This document shows positions 23,801-35,288 of a stretch of DNA of 64,000 nt, piece by piece. The stretch is from Imbricaverruca yamaguchii (taxonomy: Eukaryota; Arthropoda; Thecostraca; Neoverrucidae): positions 364,501 to 428,500 of the forward strand of contig JAOTOL010001567.1 of the NCBI GenBank assembly GCA_034440575.1, read 5' to 3'. The notes beneath the pieces were generated by a model. The model worked only from the letters and a program-made list of their open reading frames with translations, had not been told where the DNA came from and made no database searches. The stretch's first letter is position 1. Each line of letters starts with the position of its first letter. A program made the position numbers and the translations under genes.

Positions 23801-25377
23801 TATATGTACCGGCGCGGGCGTTGCTACGCATGCTTCTGTCCGGCAATGTTACTGAAGCACCTCCAGCAGGTGAGCGTCCAGACTCGCGTCTGGACGCGAC
23901 TAGCGCGCGTCGGCCAATCCTATGAGGCTTCCAGTACACTTGTGAATCATGGCATCCATATGTGTTCGATAATTCAGGTCACTGCCAATGGTGATGCCGA
24001 AGTTTCGCACTGTTACGGGAGCCGACCGTACCAAGCATCTAACTGGGCGTCTATCTTTTATCTACCAAGCATAAAACAAGTGATGGATCATTGATGAATG
24101 CATTGATGAGAAAAACCACCTTGTAATAGCGACATACATCGAAGAAAAAAAGGCGACGGAGCTCCCAAAACCATACTTACTTCATTTTAGTTAGGATTAT
24201 CACCATTGAAGTTTTGCTTATAGGCTCTGGTGACTGAAAAGCAGGTAGCATTCTTCAATGTTTTTCTTTCTTTCAAAGTCACTTGATGTGACGTGCACAG
24301 CGTGAAAAAGCGCAAAAGTGTGTGTCAATTTGTGAGCTAACATGTTAACTAGTAGACAAAATGAAGTATCACAGCTTCATGCAAGATTATTTCTGTAATG
24401 TACGTAACGTAAATGTAATGTACGCTTCAGACATCACTTTGCAAATGTGCTTATTTATGTAAGCTTCAATGATTGAAAGCAGCTCAGGTTCGGGTCGGCC
24501 AACATTTCACAAACCGCTTCTTGGCTGTTGGAAATTCTGACGCGTGAACATTCTGACCCTGTGCCACCCCAAATCCTTCCACGATTTGTCATTAGTGCGC
24601 CACTAGCGGCCATACTAAGAACGGCCGCATCTGAAGCCTTCATCACGAGGACTCCTCAAATTGATGTAGAAGTTGGCAGACGATTCGACAGCGGATTCAG
24701 CAAAGTATCCAGCACGTCAATAACGCGCCCCGATACGTCACTGGTATTGCCTAGTCTTCACATGAACCAAATCTCGTGCTTAAATATCTGCTGAGTCCCC
24801 CGATAAGCCTGATGTATGCGGTGCCGAATAAGCGCCGAATATGCACCGACCACGCGATGAATGTGCGCTAGGCTGCCGAATCAGCTGCTGAGTCCGCCGA
24901 CCAACGCCCCCCCCCCCCGCCCAATGGTCCGCCGGGGTCCTCTGCATGAGCGAGAAAATCGACAGCGGCATGGGCTGACATACAACACAAGGAAGCAACC
25001 TGAGGTCAATGGATGCTGAGCATTGTCGCTAGTGAAAAGTCAGGCGCAGAAGCGAATGCTGCTGTTGCCGTAGCTGTAATGCAGCTGGAGCCAATGCTGC
25101 AAGCAGTTAAATTGTGGCCGTCAAGCGGAAAAGCGTCGGAGTTCACATCCCTGTGTATCCCTGTGTCTTTGCGAGACAAAATCAGCCCAATTCCTCCTCG
25201 CCCTCGATCCTAAATCGATGACGTCGTTTTGCTACCTGGCGGTACGATTTCCAGCTCACGATGCGTTGAAAGAAAGTTGCGTGAGTAACAGCAAACTCTC
25301 CCTGACGCCAGCTATTGTGGAACCAAAAAAGGACGCGTGTAACATAAGGCGGCGGAGTGTCTGCAAAACGGAAATGT
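23801..25377. other. unannotated stretch
   Basis: No gene or element recognised. An 88-codon frame at 24528-24794 has no supporting motif. Confidence 0.5.
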
Positions 25378-25380
25378 GAT

Positions 25381-25502
25381 GCAGTCTTTGGCATGACTCG
25401 TTCAATTGAAAACCGAGGATAAAGGTAAACTAATTACGCTGGCAGTCTTTGTCATAACTCGTTCAATTGAAAACCGACGATAAAGGTAAACTAATTGCGC
25501 TG
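25381..25502. repeat. 61-bp tandem duplication
   Basis: Two copies of GCAGTCTTTGGCATGACTCG ... GGTAAACTAATTACGCTG starting at 25381 and 25442, about 93% identical. Confidence 0.95.
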
Positions 25503-26235
25503 GCTGGCATCTGCCAAACTGAACTAAACTAAATAGTATATTTAGTATCATTAGTTTAGCTTTAGCTCAGCTTACTGAAATTGTGATTATTGTCCTTTGG
25601 ACAGCTCCTTGGTATGTGATGTTGATAAGTATGACATCATGAGATGAAGCGAGAGGAAATACAATTAGACAACGTTGAACGTAGCTTGCCATAATTATGG
25701 GTGAGACAACATGGATCAACTGAAATTATACTCACACAATTTCAGTTCATACACAAGCAAACACAATACACAGAGACGTTGTCCGCAGGACTCGACATGC
25801 ATAGCTATGTCACCAGCGGATTGTTGCATTATTGCAACTGCATTATTGCAACTGTTGCTATGCTACGTTCTTTTCAGCCATCCTTGTTTGATGAAGGTCC
25901 AGTGTTTCTTGTGGTGGATTATTGAATGTCAGTTCCGGTGCCTGATGTTCTTTGTAGTTAATTGCTGTGCATGGTAATTATGAATGACTACCGGGTGATA
26001 TGAATTAATCCAGTCATAAAGTCGTGGGGCTTAATGGAAGCCACAGAGACCATCTCGGTTAAGCCTAAGAAGGGATGCTGTCATCAGACTAGAAAAAAAA
26101 GATACTGAACTAACCAAGCCCATACTACATCCTGAATTTTAGTGGAGCTATCTATCCGAGAATATCTAGCCGCGTTCACTCGACCTCATGTAGCACCCGC
26201 GTGGTCGAGTAGCATGCGTAGTCGTAGCATATGCG
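25503..26235. other. unannotated stretch
   Basis: AT-rich, no gene or repeat recognised. Confidence 0.5.
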
Positions 26236-26239
26236 ATTC

Positions 26240-26550
26240 ACGCGTCACACACGCGTCACGCGTCACATACGAGTCACGCGTCACATACGAGTCACGCGTC
26301 ACATACGAGTCACGCGTCACATACGAGTCACGCGTCACATACGAGTCACGCGTCACATACGAGTCACGCGTCACATACGAGTCACGCGTCACATACGAGT
26401 CACGCGTCACATACGCGTCACGCGTCACATACGAGTCACGCGTCACATACGAGTCACGCGTCACATACGAGTCACGCGTCACATACGAGTCACGCGTCAC
26501 ACACGAGTCACGCGTCACACACGAGTCACACACGCGTCACACACGCGTCA
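26240..26550. repeat. 18-bp minisatellite rich in ACGCGT
   Basis: About 16 copies of GTCACGCGTCACATACGA, each with an ACGCGT palindrome. Since 18 is a multiple of three the frames stay open as hexapeptide repeats (ESRVTY). Non-coding in my view. Confidence 0.95.
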
Positions 26551-26689
26551 CACACTCGTGACTCTCGTGCGGCAATCCCACTGCATCCACCCAATTTTCC
26601 ATGTCCAATTCCACCACTGCACATATTGTGCTTTTCAAAATTCGATCATTGGACCTACAGAATTCATCCTACCTGTACCTTAAGATGCC

Positions 26690-27280
26690 TTAGTTAAGCC
26701 AGCCAGCTCACAGTCACAATAAAATAAGTCTTGGCATCGAAGAGTATTCCGTGCCCCACTAGAGTATCTCCCCGTGAAAAGTATCTCCCGTCAAAAGTAT
26801 GACCCGTCAAAAGTATCTCCCGAACCGCATTTTGACAGGCTCAATAAGAAATCCAGAAACTATTTCAGAGCTAGAGCAGGGCAAGAATATCACAAGCAGT
26901 TGTTATGCCCTGAGGCGCTGTCGTCGCAGCATCGATACGATGGAACATCGATGTCGATATCAACATCGATAACTAAACAGGCATTGCACGTTGCACTTTC
27001 CACGGTTTGGATTCACTTCCGACTAAATCATGCCGTATCTGGTAGCTTATGACTTCCGAGCAACATAGAAGTAAAATAAAACGTGAATATGCGATCCAGT
27101 TGAATATTTATGTCGCAGAGCAAACCACGTGAACTTGTGCCAGGCACTTGTGACTCTCGGAGTTTTATAATTCACAACTATAATCCGTGTGTGTGCTTGG
27201 TTGGCTTTGCGGAACAGTATCTTGTACCGCAGCCGAGTACTCTGTATGGCCCCTGGCGACACTAACCGATCCGATAATTC
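26690..27280. other. unannotated stretch
   Basis: No gene recognised. Contains a small CATCGAT-rich patch at 26930-26970. Confidence 0.45.
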
Positions 27281-27281
27281 A

Positions 27282-27470
27282 GCCCAAGAGGCGGATTCAA
27301 TCTACTAAGAACGCACCTTCAGAGTTCCGACACAGCCGGTCCGGAACTGTTCCACTGACCTTATTGGGTCATCTACCAACTGACCCTTCCAGCCTGGGGG
27401 GAATGTGAGCACGTAGAACAACTCGAACCCTGCGACAAGGGCAAGGGAGACCAATGCGGGCCCGGGCCCT
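27282..27470 (-). mobile_element. SINE family C, copy 3 (partial, old)
   Basis: Recognisable from CTACCAACTGACCCTTCCAG and the B-box antisense ACTCGAACCCTGCGACAAGG. The tail half is missing or too diverged. Confidence 0.65.
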
Positions 27471-27911
27471 GATCTACTCCTTTCGGGTACTTTGACAACT
27501 GTATTTTATTTGTTTAAGTTATTGATTGAATGCATTCCTTGAATTGATTAATTTAATTCCTTCGTTGAAATTATTCACTGATTTTCATCACATAATGAAG
27601 TCATTGGATTGATTAATTCACTGATCGCATTATTTGGTCCAATAATTTACGTATGAAATTTATTCGCGCATGGTTCACACATTTTCACCTATTTTCAAGC
27701 CATAATCGGTAGGCCTCGGTCCTGCTAAAAGAACGAAGGAACAAGAAAGAACCAACGAACGAATATGAACGTACGAATGTGTTCAAATCACTCAGTGTTT
27801 TCGGCAGGACTTCTACCAAGGTATACGGCTCACGTCGTCCACTTGGCAATTTCGTTGACTCGCGCAATATACTTAACTCAGACGGCAGTAGGAACACGAG
27901 CTGCATAAAGA

Positions 27912-28080
27912 TGGTGGTGGTGATGGTTGTTGGTTTTACGACACGTCGACCGTTGAACCATGTCGCGTCGCCAATCTTTCACGCCCATTGGTCGCGGGCG
28001 AAGCGTAGCGACAGGTGAGACTCGAACCCACAACCTTTCGACTGTGAGACGAGCAACTTACCCCTAGGCTACTCGTCCCC
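27912..28080 (-). mobile_element. SINE family A, copy 6, with 13-bp TSD
   Basis: Full-length. AGCTGCATAAAGA at 27899-27911 and 28081-28093. Confidence 0.97.
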
Positions 28081-28204
28081 AGCTGCATAAAGACATAAGG
28101 GCATACAAAAGATCGGTGCAACTATGAGCCACAATGGCCCTTATCGGTTGTACTCTGGACACTCGACCAGTTGCCCACCAAATCCATCGATCAGCCCTCC
28201 CTGG

Positions 28205-28393
28205 AATACCGAAAAGCAAGCCCTCTATTCTTGCAATGATTGTCTATGCTGTCTTTAAAGAAGTTCAGTGTGCTGCTACTGACAATGGTTTATGGCAGCT
28301 GGTTCCAGTGTTCTACTACCCTGTTGGTGAACAAAGACTGTCTTAACCTTGTCCTGCTGTGGTTGACTTTAATGTCGAATTTAGTACCTCCGC
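28205..28393 (-). pseudogene. non-LTR retrotransposon ORF2 C-terminal fragment
   Basis: Read on the minus strand, the sequence gives SLFTNRVVEHWNQLP and, after an in-frame TAA, SSSTLNFFKDSID. This is the pattern at the C-terminal end of CR1/Jockey-type non-LTR reverse transcriptase proteins (arginine-rich stretch, then F-x-N-R-V-V-x-x-W-N-x-L-P, then LN-x-FK). Only about 60 codons remain and one is a stop, so it is a dead 5'-truncated LINE remnant. It is the only autonomous retroelement coding sequence I found, and an active relative could supply the enzyme for the SINEs here. Confidence 0.7.
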
Positions 28394-28543
28394 GGCTGAC
28401 TGAAGAGCCAGCGAGACGCCGTGAATATCCCGGCCAGTGTACTGAAGCTGGAGTTCACGCACACCACTCGTAAAAATGCCAAATACAATTTACTCGCGCA
28501 CTAAGTCAGCGGAATAACCTCACGGGAGGCCATCTGGGAAGAT

Positions 28544-29113
28544 TTAAAGCGCGCAACGCCACCAGTGCCGGCGAGATATCCGCGCAAAGGTTGACAGCGG
28601 CTCTCCAATACACTTGACGAGGCGACCTTTGACCTTCGCCGGCGGCCGGCCGGACAGCTTGGCGCCGCCTGGTGGCGGCTGATGAAACTTTGATGGCCGC
28701 CGTGACGGACGGAGAGTATTAAAGCGCGCCAAACGTGTCAGGTCGGCGTCAACACTGCCTTTGTTTTGCCGCCGAACTAACCAAAAGCCAGCCGATAAGC
28801 GACACCCACGACTCGCCCCGGGCGCCGGGCCTCCGCTTCGTTTCAGGTCGCAGGTGGGCAGTGGGGCCTGTTCGCAGGCTACGAAGCTGCCCACCCCCAA
28901 AATGGCCTGATTGCTATGCATGCATGTATGCACGTGAGTCGGCAAATGAGAGACTATGCTATACATGCATCGGCCCTTTACGCCACGTTCTTTGTTTGCC
29001 GGCGTCTCATCTTTACTCTCTTGCTCATTTGAAACAACCGGATGCCATAGCAGCCGGATTGACACAACCCTGTCTTCAACGTAGCAAGTATCCAGCGGAT
29101 GGCACTTCGTCAC
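28544..29113 (-). other. 189-codon open frame, probably not a gene
   Basis: GC-rich open frame with no domain, signal or splice support. Recorded because of its length. Confidence 0.15.
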
Positions 29114-29298
29114 TGTTGAAGACGAAAAAGGACACGCAGGCGTCGACCAAATAGCACAGGAGCATCACGAGCTGGGTCAAGTCAATGGTTTGCATCCAAT
29201 TGGAGTCGTTCAACAGCACACACAGTGGCTGCTCTTCCCCAAAGGCCAAGATCTGCTGCGGTACATGCAGTCAGTCAAGCGCAGTGACAGCCAACGGA

Positions 29299-29452
29299 TG
29301 GTTGTTTGTTTTGCGACACATCGACCGTTTAGCCATGCAGCGTCGCCAATCTCTCACGCCGATTGATCGCGGGCGAAGAGTAGCGACAGGTGGGACTCGA
29401 ACCCACAATCTCTTGATTGCGACGGTAGCTTACCCCTAGACCACTCGTCCCC
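29299..29452 (-). mobile_element. SINE family A, copy 7
   Basis: Full-length with a small deletion in the anticodon region. No convincing target-site duplication. Confidence 0.9.
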
Positions 29453-29459
29453 CGACAGT

Positions 29460-30035
29460 CACGGCACAGCGTTCCTTGACACATGCCATGGTCTTCTGAC
29501 GCACGAACAGAAAAAGCACACAGCCATCATCAACGATATGAGCTAAATTGTGCACTAAGTGCTTGACTGCACGACAAAGCCTATCTGGTGCATTGCGATG
29601 CTATTATTTTGTAGTGCAACACACGTGGCAGACGAGTGCTGACCGAAGTATGTTTGCTCCCTGCGCACGAGACGATGGCTTATTTAAAGAAAGTGGTTTT
29701 ATCATTTTACTGCTGCGGATATGAAGGTCGCAACGAAGCATTCTCGGTTCATGGTTCATAGTGCTTTCTACCGTTGGGTCGCCACATATAAATGTGCCAC
29801 AAATGGCAATAGACTACCGTTGTCCAAGATCAAATCACGAAAATCGAGAAGCGCCCGCAGATTAACATCGTCAAGCCTTGGCTACAGCGTGATATGCAGC
29901 GCAAGACTAAGCTATGCACGTGGTGCCAGCCCAGACGCACATATTAGGTGGTATGAAAGCGATGCGTAGCGATCCAAGTTGTTCCTTCCACGTGGTGTAG
30001 TGATTATTGTGCTTCCGATTTATTCAAAATTTTTG
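29460..30035. other. unannotated stretch
   Basis: No gene or repeat recognised. Confidence 0.5.
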
Positions 30036-30047
30036 TACGTAGTAAAA

Positions 30048-30149
30048 ATTGGTTGGTTGGTTGGTTGGTTGTTGGTTTTACGACACGTCGACCGTTGAGT
30101 CATGTAGCGTCGCCAATCTCTCGCGCCGATTGGTCGCGGGCGAAGAGTA
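30048..30149 (-). mobile_element. SINE family A, copy 8, 5'-truncated, 12-bp TSD
   Basis: Only spacer and tail are present; the tRNA head is absent. TACGTAGTAAAA flanks it perfectly at 30036-30047 and 30150-30161, so it inserted already truncated. Confidence 0.95.
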
Positions 30150-30161
30150 TACGTAGTAAAA

Positions 30162-30610
30162 GTTGCTCAATATTCTACCTAAACTCAATTATGGGAGTGA
30201 TCCATTGGGCCATGAAGTACTTGGGAGAGAGGATGAGGCACAGTGCTCTCTCCACCCTCGACATTTGGAAAACTAGTCGGCGGATTTGCTTGAGGAAAAT
30301 TGCGATCGATGCCTTGCGACGTGAGATAATTTTCTATGAAAACTTTGATAGACGCGGATAAAGGAGCCAAACAAAGAACTGGAGGAGTGGGGACATATTC
30401 CAGACTCAATTGTTCATATGCTTGGCAACCTAATTGTGGTATCTTGCACCATTGCACAGCCAATTAAACATTCCTGCACATGTGTTAGCACACATAGGTG
30501 CGCCATTAATTGCGTCAATAATCACGGAAATGATTTCGAAGTTACACATCCATCATTGCCGACCATTGTTTGCAGTATAATGCTCATTTGCTTCGATGCA
30601 TGCAGCTTCC
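30162..30610. other. unannotated stretch
   Basis: No gene or repeat recognised. Confidence 0.45.
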
Positions 30611-30613
30611 TAT

Positions 30614-30678
30614 GCATAGGCGCTAAATGAACAAACCTGGCGGATGCGCCCTAAAATTCAAACAACCAACCAACCAAA
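30614..30678 (+). mobile_element. tail-only retroposon E3, 8-bp TSD
   Basis: Diverged copy: TAGGCGCTAAATGAAC ... GGATGCGCCCTAAAATTC then AACC repeats. CTTCCTAT at 30606-30613 and 30679-30686. Confidence 0.8.
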
Positions 30679-30814
30679 CTTCCTATTCCTCACATCACAA
30701 CTTTGCATTCCAGGATACGATGCATATTTCCTGAAAAGCACAATGTGGCATTGTGGCAAAGAACAACTTCGACATCTACTTACATTGACTGGAAAGATTA
30801 TGGGGAGTTCGGTG

Positions 30815-31035
30815 GACGGGTGGAAGGAACACGGAGGTAGTTCATTAGGCGGGCAGAAGGAACACTGAGGAAGTTCAGTGGGCGGGCTGAAGGAACACGG
30901 AGGAAGTTCAGTAGGCGGGCTGAACACGGAGGAAGTTCAGTGGGCAGATTGAAGGAACACGGAGGAAGTTCAGTGGGCGGGCAGAGGGAACACGGATGAA
31001 GTTCAGTGCGTGGGCTGAAGGAACACGGAGGCAGC
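30815..31035. repeat. 33-bp minisatellite, ~6 copies
   Basis: Unit GGGCGGGCTGAAGGAACACG GAGGAAGTTCAGT; AAGGAAC at 30824, 30857 and 30890 is 33 bp apart. A short internal deletion occurs near 30921. Confidence 0.93.
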
Positions 31036-31351
31036 CCGGTGGCCGGTGATAATGTACCAATTCAGTAGCATGACGTACAGCGCCACGACTGATGAGGGCA
31101 GGGCGGTCCCACATGTGCCGTGCTGCCGCTGATTACAGCTGCCGGTGGCCTGTCACTGCGCTCTGTGAGCCAGTTCCGGCTGAGGGGGGGGGGGGACGGG
31201 CGGGTGTGCCAGCTGCGCTCAGCTAAGTCCACCCGGTCAGGTCAGGTGCGATGCTGGTACAAACCCGATGGATTCCACCAAACCCCGACCCTGCTGTCGC
31301 TCAGCGGCATTCTCGGTCGGGAGATGTCCGTTCCCACCCATGACAAACTGG

Positions 31352-31500
31352 TACTTTGTCGTTTATTGTCTATCGGGTGGTTCACGACGCACTGCATGCA
31401 CAATCACGGGTGACGGCGCCGCCCACACTACTTCGCCGGTGCGCCGCGGCATTTGGAAATGTCCCGAGCGGTGCGAGTGTCGAACCCGAGACTCTCATAC
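31352..31500 (-). mobile_element. SINE family B, copy 3 (head damaged)
   Basis: Tail, body (GCGCCGCGGCATTTGG) and B-box antisense (GTCGAACCCGAGAC) are present; the 5' part of the head is lost or diverged. Confidence 0.8.
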
Positions 31501-31773
31501 CCGGAGAGACACACTGACCTGTCTGCAACCTCGTGACCTGACCTCGTGCATGCTCCGAACATAGCCGACATGACTGAGGAATTGGGCTTAACGCCGAGCT
31601 CGCCGGTCAGCAGGTCGCGCAGGTGACCCGCCTCAAATCCCACGGAGAGGGGAGGGGGGCACCGGCCCTCCGTCACATGCCCGGCGAAGACCACCGACAC
31701 TCCACAGCCACCTGCATGCCGGGCATGTTCGGCATGCCGCCCAACCCAGCATGAAGCATTGTGCACATTTGGT

Positions 31774-31934
31774 CGGCTGGTTATTGGTTTTACGACACGT
31801 CGACTGTTGAGTCATGCAGCGTCGCCAATCTCTCACGCCGATTGGTCGCCGGCGAAGAGTAGCGACAGGCGAGACTCAAACCCACAACCTTTCGATTGTG
31901 AGACGAGCAACTTACCCCTAGGCTACTCATCCCC
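31774..31934 (-). mobile_element. SINE family A, copy 9
   Basis: Full-length, no clear target-site duplication. Confidence 0.92.
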
Positions 31935-32490
31935 GCTTCAACTTGTCCCGACATGGTTCGCGCCAGAAGGGCACAGCCAGGGAGGCAGGCCTCCCCGAGC
32001 GGGACAAATCCGTGTTTCTGCCAGGTAAAAGCAGCATTACCAGCCTGGCGTATCATTGAAAACATGGTGAATCCCGGACTCCTGTCTAAAGTTCCTGACT
32101 GCGCTCACGCCACTACTATGCCAAAAAAATGTTTTGAGTACGCCACTATCTACGACATCATATTATCACCATCTCCGCCACTATTTCCCCATCATATGTT
32201 GACGACTGCTTCAGTGTTAATTCCTAATACCGAGATGAAGGTGTTGGAGATGAAGCTCAACCTGGATACGAAAGCTCACCTGAGAACAAGCTCAGCTCAG
32301 CTCAACTGAGCTGTGGGGCAGCTGAGTCAGCTGCAACTGCACCGGCACCATTCGCTCACACTTCAAAAGAAGGGTAATGCAGGGCTGCTGCCAACGTTGT
32401 TTGGCGTGAGCCGTTCGGCAGTGGTGGTATTGCCATTCGTTGTTGCAGTATTGTTTGACGTGGGCGAACAACGATACGCGAACTTTTGGG
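31935..32490. other. unannotated stretch
   Basis: No gene recognised; ends with a GAGCTCAGCTCAG-rich patch near 32280-32330. Confidence 0.45.
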
Positions 32491-32925
32491 CGAGCAGTTC
32501 GAGGACGTCGATCGAGCAGTTCGAGGACGTCCGTCGAGCAGTCCGAGGACGTCCGTCGAGCAGTTCGAGGACGTCCGTCGAGCAGTTCGAGGACGTCCGT
32601 CGAGCAGTTCGAGGACGTCCGTCGAGCAGTTTGAGGACGCCCATCGAGCAGTTCGAGGACGTCCGTCGAGCAGTTCGAGGACGTCCGTCGAGCAGTTCGA
32701 GGACGTCCGTCGAGCGGTTCGAGGACGTCCGTCGAGCAGTTCGAGGACGTCCGTCGAGCAGTTCGAGGACGTCCGTCGAGGAGGAGTTCGAGGACGTCCG
32801 TCGAGCAGTCCGAGGACGTCCGTCGAGCAGTTCGAGGACGTCCGTCGAGCAGTTCGAGGACGTCCGTCGAGCAGTTCGAGGACGTCCGTCGAGCAGTTCG
32901 AGGACGTCCGTCGAGCATGGAGCTG
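32490..32925. repeat. 22-bp minisatellite, ~20 copies, open in all frames
   Basis: Unit GAGCAGTTCGAGGACGTCCG TC, highly uniform. 22 is not a multiple of three, yet no phase on either strand holds a stop, so open frames of 200 codons and more run across it on both strands. They share the array and give the same 22-residue super-repeat. I treat them as artefacts. Confidence 0.95.
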
Positions 32926-33108
32926 CAGTCAGTTGCCTCGTGAGCGCGGCGCATTCGGTCTGCGCCGAAGTGCTCTCGGTATGCGAGCGCTCCGTTCGGA
33001 TGCGTCTCGTTTGCAACGCTGCTGTTTCCTCGTCTCTCAGGTGGTGTCGTGCTTTGTCTTTCTCCGACTGGTGTGTGAGCGTTTCAGCGCCGAGGCCGGG
33101 CAGCTTCG

Positions 33109-33162
33109 ATTGACTATTTGGGCTTAGGGGCGCATCAACTGCTACTGTTTATGTAGCACCCA
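33109..33162 (-). mobile_element. tail-only retroposon E4, 14-bp TSD
   Basis: Sense start TGGGTGCTACATAAACAG, then GTTGATGCGCCCCTAAGCCC. GCCGGGCAGCTTCG at 33095-33108 and GCCGGGCAGCCTCG at 33163-33176 (one mismatch). Confidence 0.9.
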
Positions 33163-33394
33163 GCCGGGCAGCCTCGCTCTACTCCAGTGTTGGTGGTGCT
33201 GCTTTCAAGACGATACGCAGACGACCGGGCAGGCGTTTGTGTTGCAACTTCAGCATCACAAGAAAGTGCACGACACCCGACACTGTCTCCGATCGTGCCA
33301 GGGATCTTCTACAGCTGATCTGCTTCCGCTCACTCAATCAGAAAAGGCCGACTGAGTTTTCGCTCATACGGTCCGAGGATTTGCTGCGCTCTCC

Positions 33395-33418
33395 TTTAAT
33401 TTAATCATCTTCTTTAAT
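33395..33418 (-). terminator. candidate poly(A) signals ATTAAA
   Basis: ATTAAA hexamers on the minus strand about 60-80 bases after the stop codon of the transposase-derived gene. A common variant of AATAAA. Confidence 0.35.
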
Positions 33419-33474
33419 TTCATCAACTAGATTCAACTTGATTTTTTTCATTACACCCTACTGATCCGGTGCAC

Positions 33475-34158
33475 TCACACAAACACGGACGCACGGCCAC
33501 ACCATTGCCTCATCCTCTTGACCACTTTGCTCTCAGCACTGATTTGGTACTTCTTCAGAAAGTTGAAGTGTTCTCGCGGGGAGTGAACGACGGCCCGGAT
33601 CAGGGCGTCCGCACTCGACACTTTGGGGCCGTTCCAGCGCACTATGAGCTCGCTGGCGGCGTTCTCGTGCGCGAGGTTTCGGTGGACGCCAAACACTTCG
33701 GCAACCACGGACCCCATGCTTTCCACCACGCTCTCGCATGGCGACGCGAGCCACAGACGGGCCACGAGGTCTACATAAACCATCAGTCTTTGGTCACTGT
33801 CTTTGGCAGCCCATAATGCTTTGTAGAGTCCTTGGTTGGTTGGCGCAGGCTGCTTCTTATACTCCTCACGCAAGATTTTGTACGCTGCGTACATTGACTC
33901 GCGTAGGCTCTAGTTTCCACAGTCAGGGGGGACGACTCTGCTCCTCAGCCGCTTCGTGCATGCCAACATGTCCTCAACAACGCTAGAAGTGGGAGACGCA
34001 GCAAACTGCTGTAGATCGCCTACCTTTCGCATGTGGGGCATCACCTCCAGCATTGTCCTGTTGCTGCAACCTTTTGTAGAGCCATGGCAGTCCACTCCTT
34101 CCTCGCGCCTCGCAGTGTGTTCCGCAAGCGCCTGGGTGAAGTCAGCTACCTGGCTCAC
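33475..34158 (-). CDS. transposase-derived gene, exon 5 (C-terminal), with in-frame TAG
   Basis: Begins after the acceptor TTGTCCACAG in phase 0 and ends at TGA (33475-33477). It encodes VSQVADFTQALAEHT ... VVPPDCGN, then TAG at 33910-33912, then continues in the same frame as SLRESMYAAYKILREEY to ASVFV. The segment ARLWLASPCESVVESMGSVV looks like the C-terminal region seen in hAT-like, ZNF862-type proteins, where a block around conserved Ser-Glu-Ser-Met follows the catalytic core. Coding character is equal on both sides of the TAG, so the stop interrupts one exon and does not separate two genes. It may be a recent nonsense mutation, a polymorphism, a base error, readthrough, or an edited codon (UAG to UGG). 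Confidence 0.75.
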
Positions 34159-34986
34159 CTGTGGACAATACATAAAAATATTTAACAATATATTTGTGCA
34201 ATCATCGCTATATCATTTACCACTCCACTGATCCACAGGCAAATGTCTTCAGCCCCCGCCGACGACTCAACGAGCTGTAACAATTGTGCTCCGTTCCACA
34301 ACATTATTATTGTACACCAAATAGCGAAACGTCCTCACTCCCGCCGTAATTAGTTCAAGATAAACAAAGGTGTACTATAAACGCATTCAGAATTGCAAAA
34401 CACAATATATTTTGGCGGTGGATGGAATGAGATTTGAACATTGCACCTTATAATTTCAAACTTGCAGTACAAAGGTAAATTATGAATGTGTTGAATTTTG
34501 AACAAACTATATTCGTCTGTTCCCCGAATTTATGCAATATTCAGTGTACAATGCTAACATCTTCAATAAGTTTAACGTAATACTCCCAGTCAAGTAACAT
34601 GTCAATGTGCAAGTCAGATGCATGTTACACATTTAAATTGCACTATCCCGTAGCAAACCCCACAACTGAACTAGCCATGGAAGTTAGCTCTGTTTTCCTA
34701 CTCTACCTCAACATGCACTCTGCCCGTTAAACCGACCACATTTCATGCCGATGTGTTGCCTTGCTAAAGTACCATACAAATGTATAAGTTACCACATTTT
34801 GGCATACACATGTAATTCTTTAGATAGGATGGAAATAAAAATAGCAGTTGCTCAGCATTTAGTTGACGTTTTGACCGCGATATGGTGTACACGCTGGATG
34901 AAAAATAATTATTTAGTCTCACGAACACACAGACTATATCTCACGTCAAAAACAGTGAATATCATGTATAATTTCCATTCTCATAC
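34159..34986 (-). other. intron 4 of the transposase-derived gene
   Basis: AT-rich, no repeat recognised; bounded by GAG|GTATGA and TTGTCCACAG. Confidence 0.65.
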
Positions 34987-35288
34987 CTCTCTATCCCGAA
35001 GATTGGGCAGGTGTTCCGAGAAGGTTGTCCAAAAGCTCAGCAGATCTTCAGTGTCCTCTTCTTCCAGCATCTCAGAGATGACCTCTGCTGTCAAGGCTCC
35101 TGAAGGCATTGGCCGAACTGTGGCGTTCAGCACGGATTTCATTTGCTCCAACTCCACCACCATACCTGTGAAGGCGCCCTGTCGTTCCCACGGCAGCTTC
35201 TGTAGGTTCTGTATGGCTCCACTTCCCTTCGCCAAGACTTCATACAGGTCGCGCAGGGCAGCCACATGGCCCCGGAAGCACGCGCTGT
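34987..35288 (-). CDS. transposase-derived gene, exon 4
   Basis: 302 bases between acceptor CTATTTTCTCTTCAG and donor AGAGAG|GTATGA. The two leading bases complete an Asp codon with the last base of exon 3; the exon ends in phase 0. The peptide runs DSACFRGHVAALRDLYEVLA ... FWTTFSEHLPNLRDRE: helical, Leu- and Glu-rich, with no motif I can name. Its intact frame and matching phases on both sides support it as a genuine exon. Confidence 0.8.

Noticed and set aside
26930..26970. DRE-type core promoter (TATCGATA)
   Set aside because: Only partial CATCGAT/ATCGATA matches; no gene starts nearby.
28544..29113. 189-codon minus-strand gene
   Set aside because: No motif, signal peptide or splice support; GC-rich sequence tends to stay open by chance.
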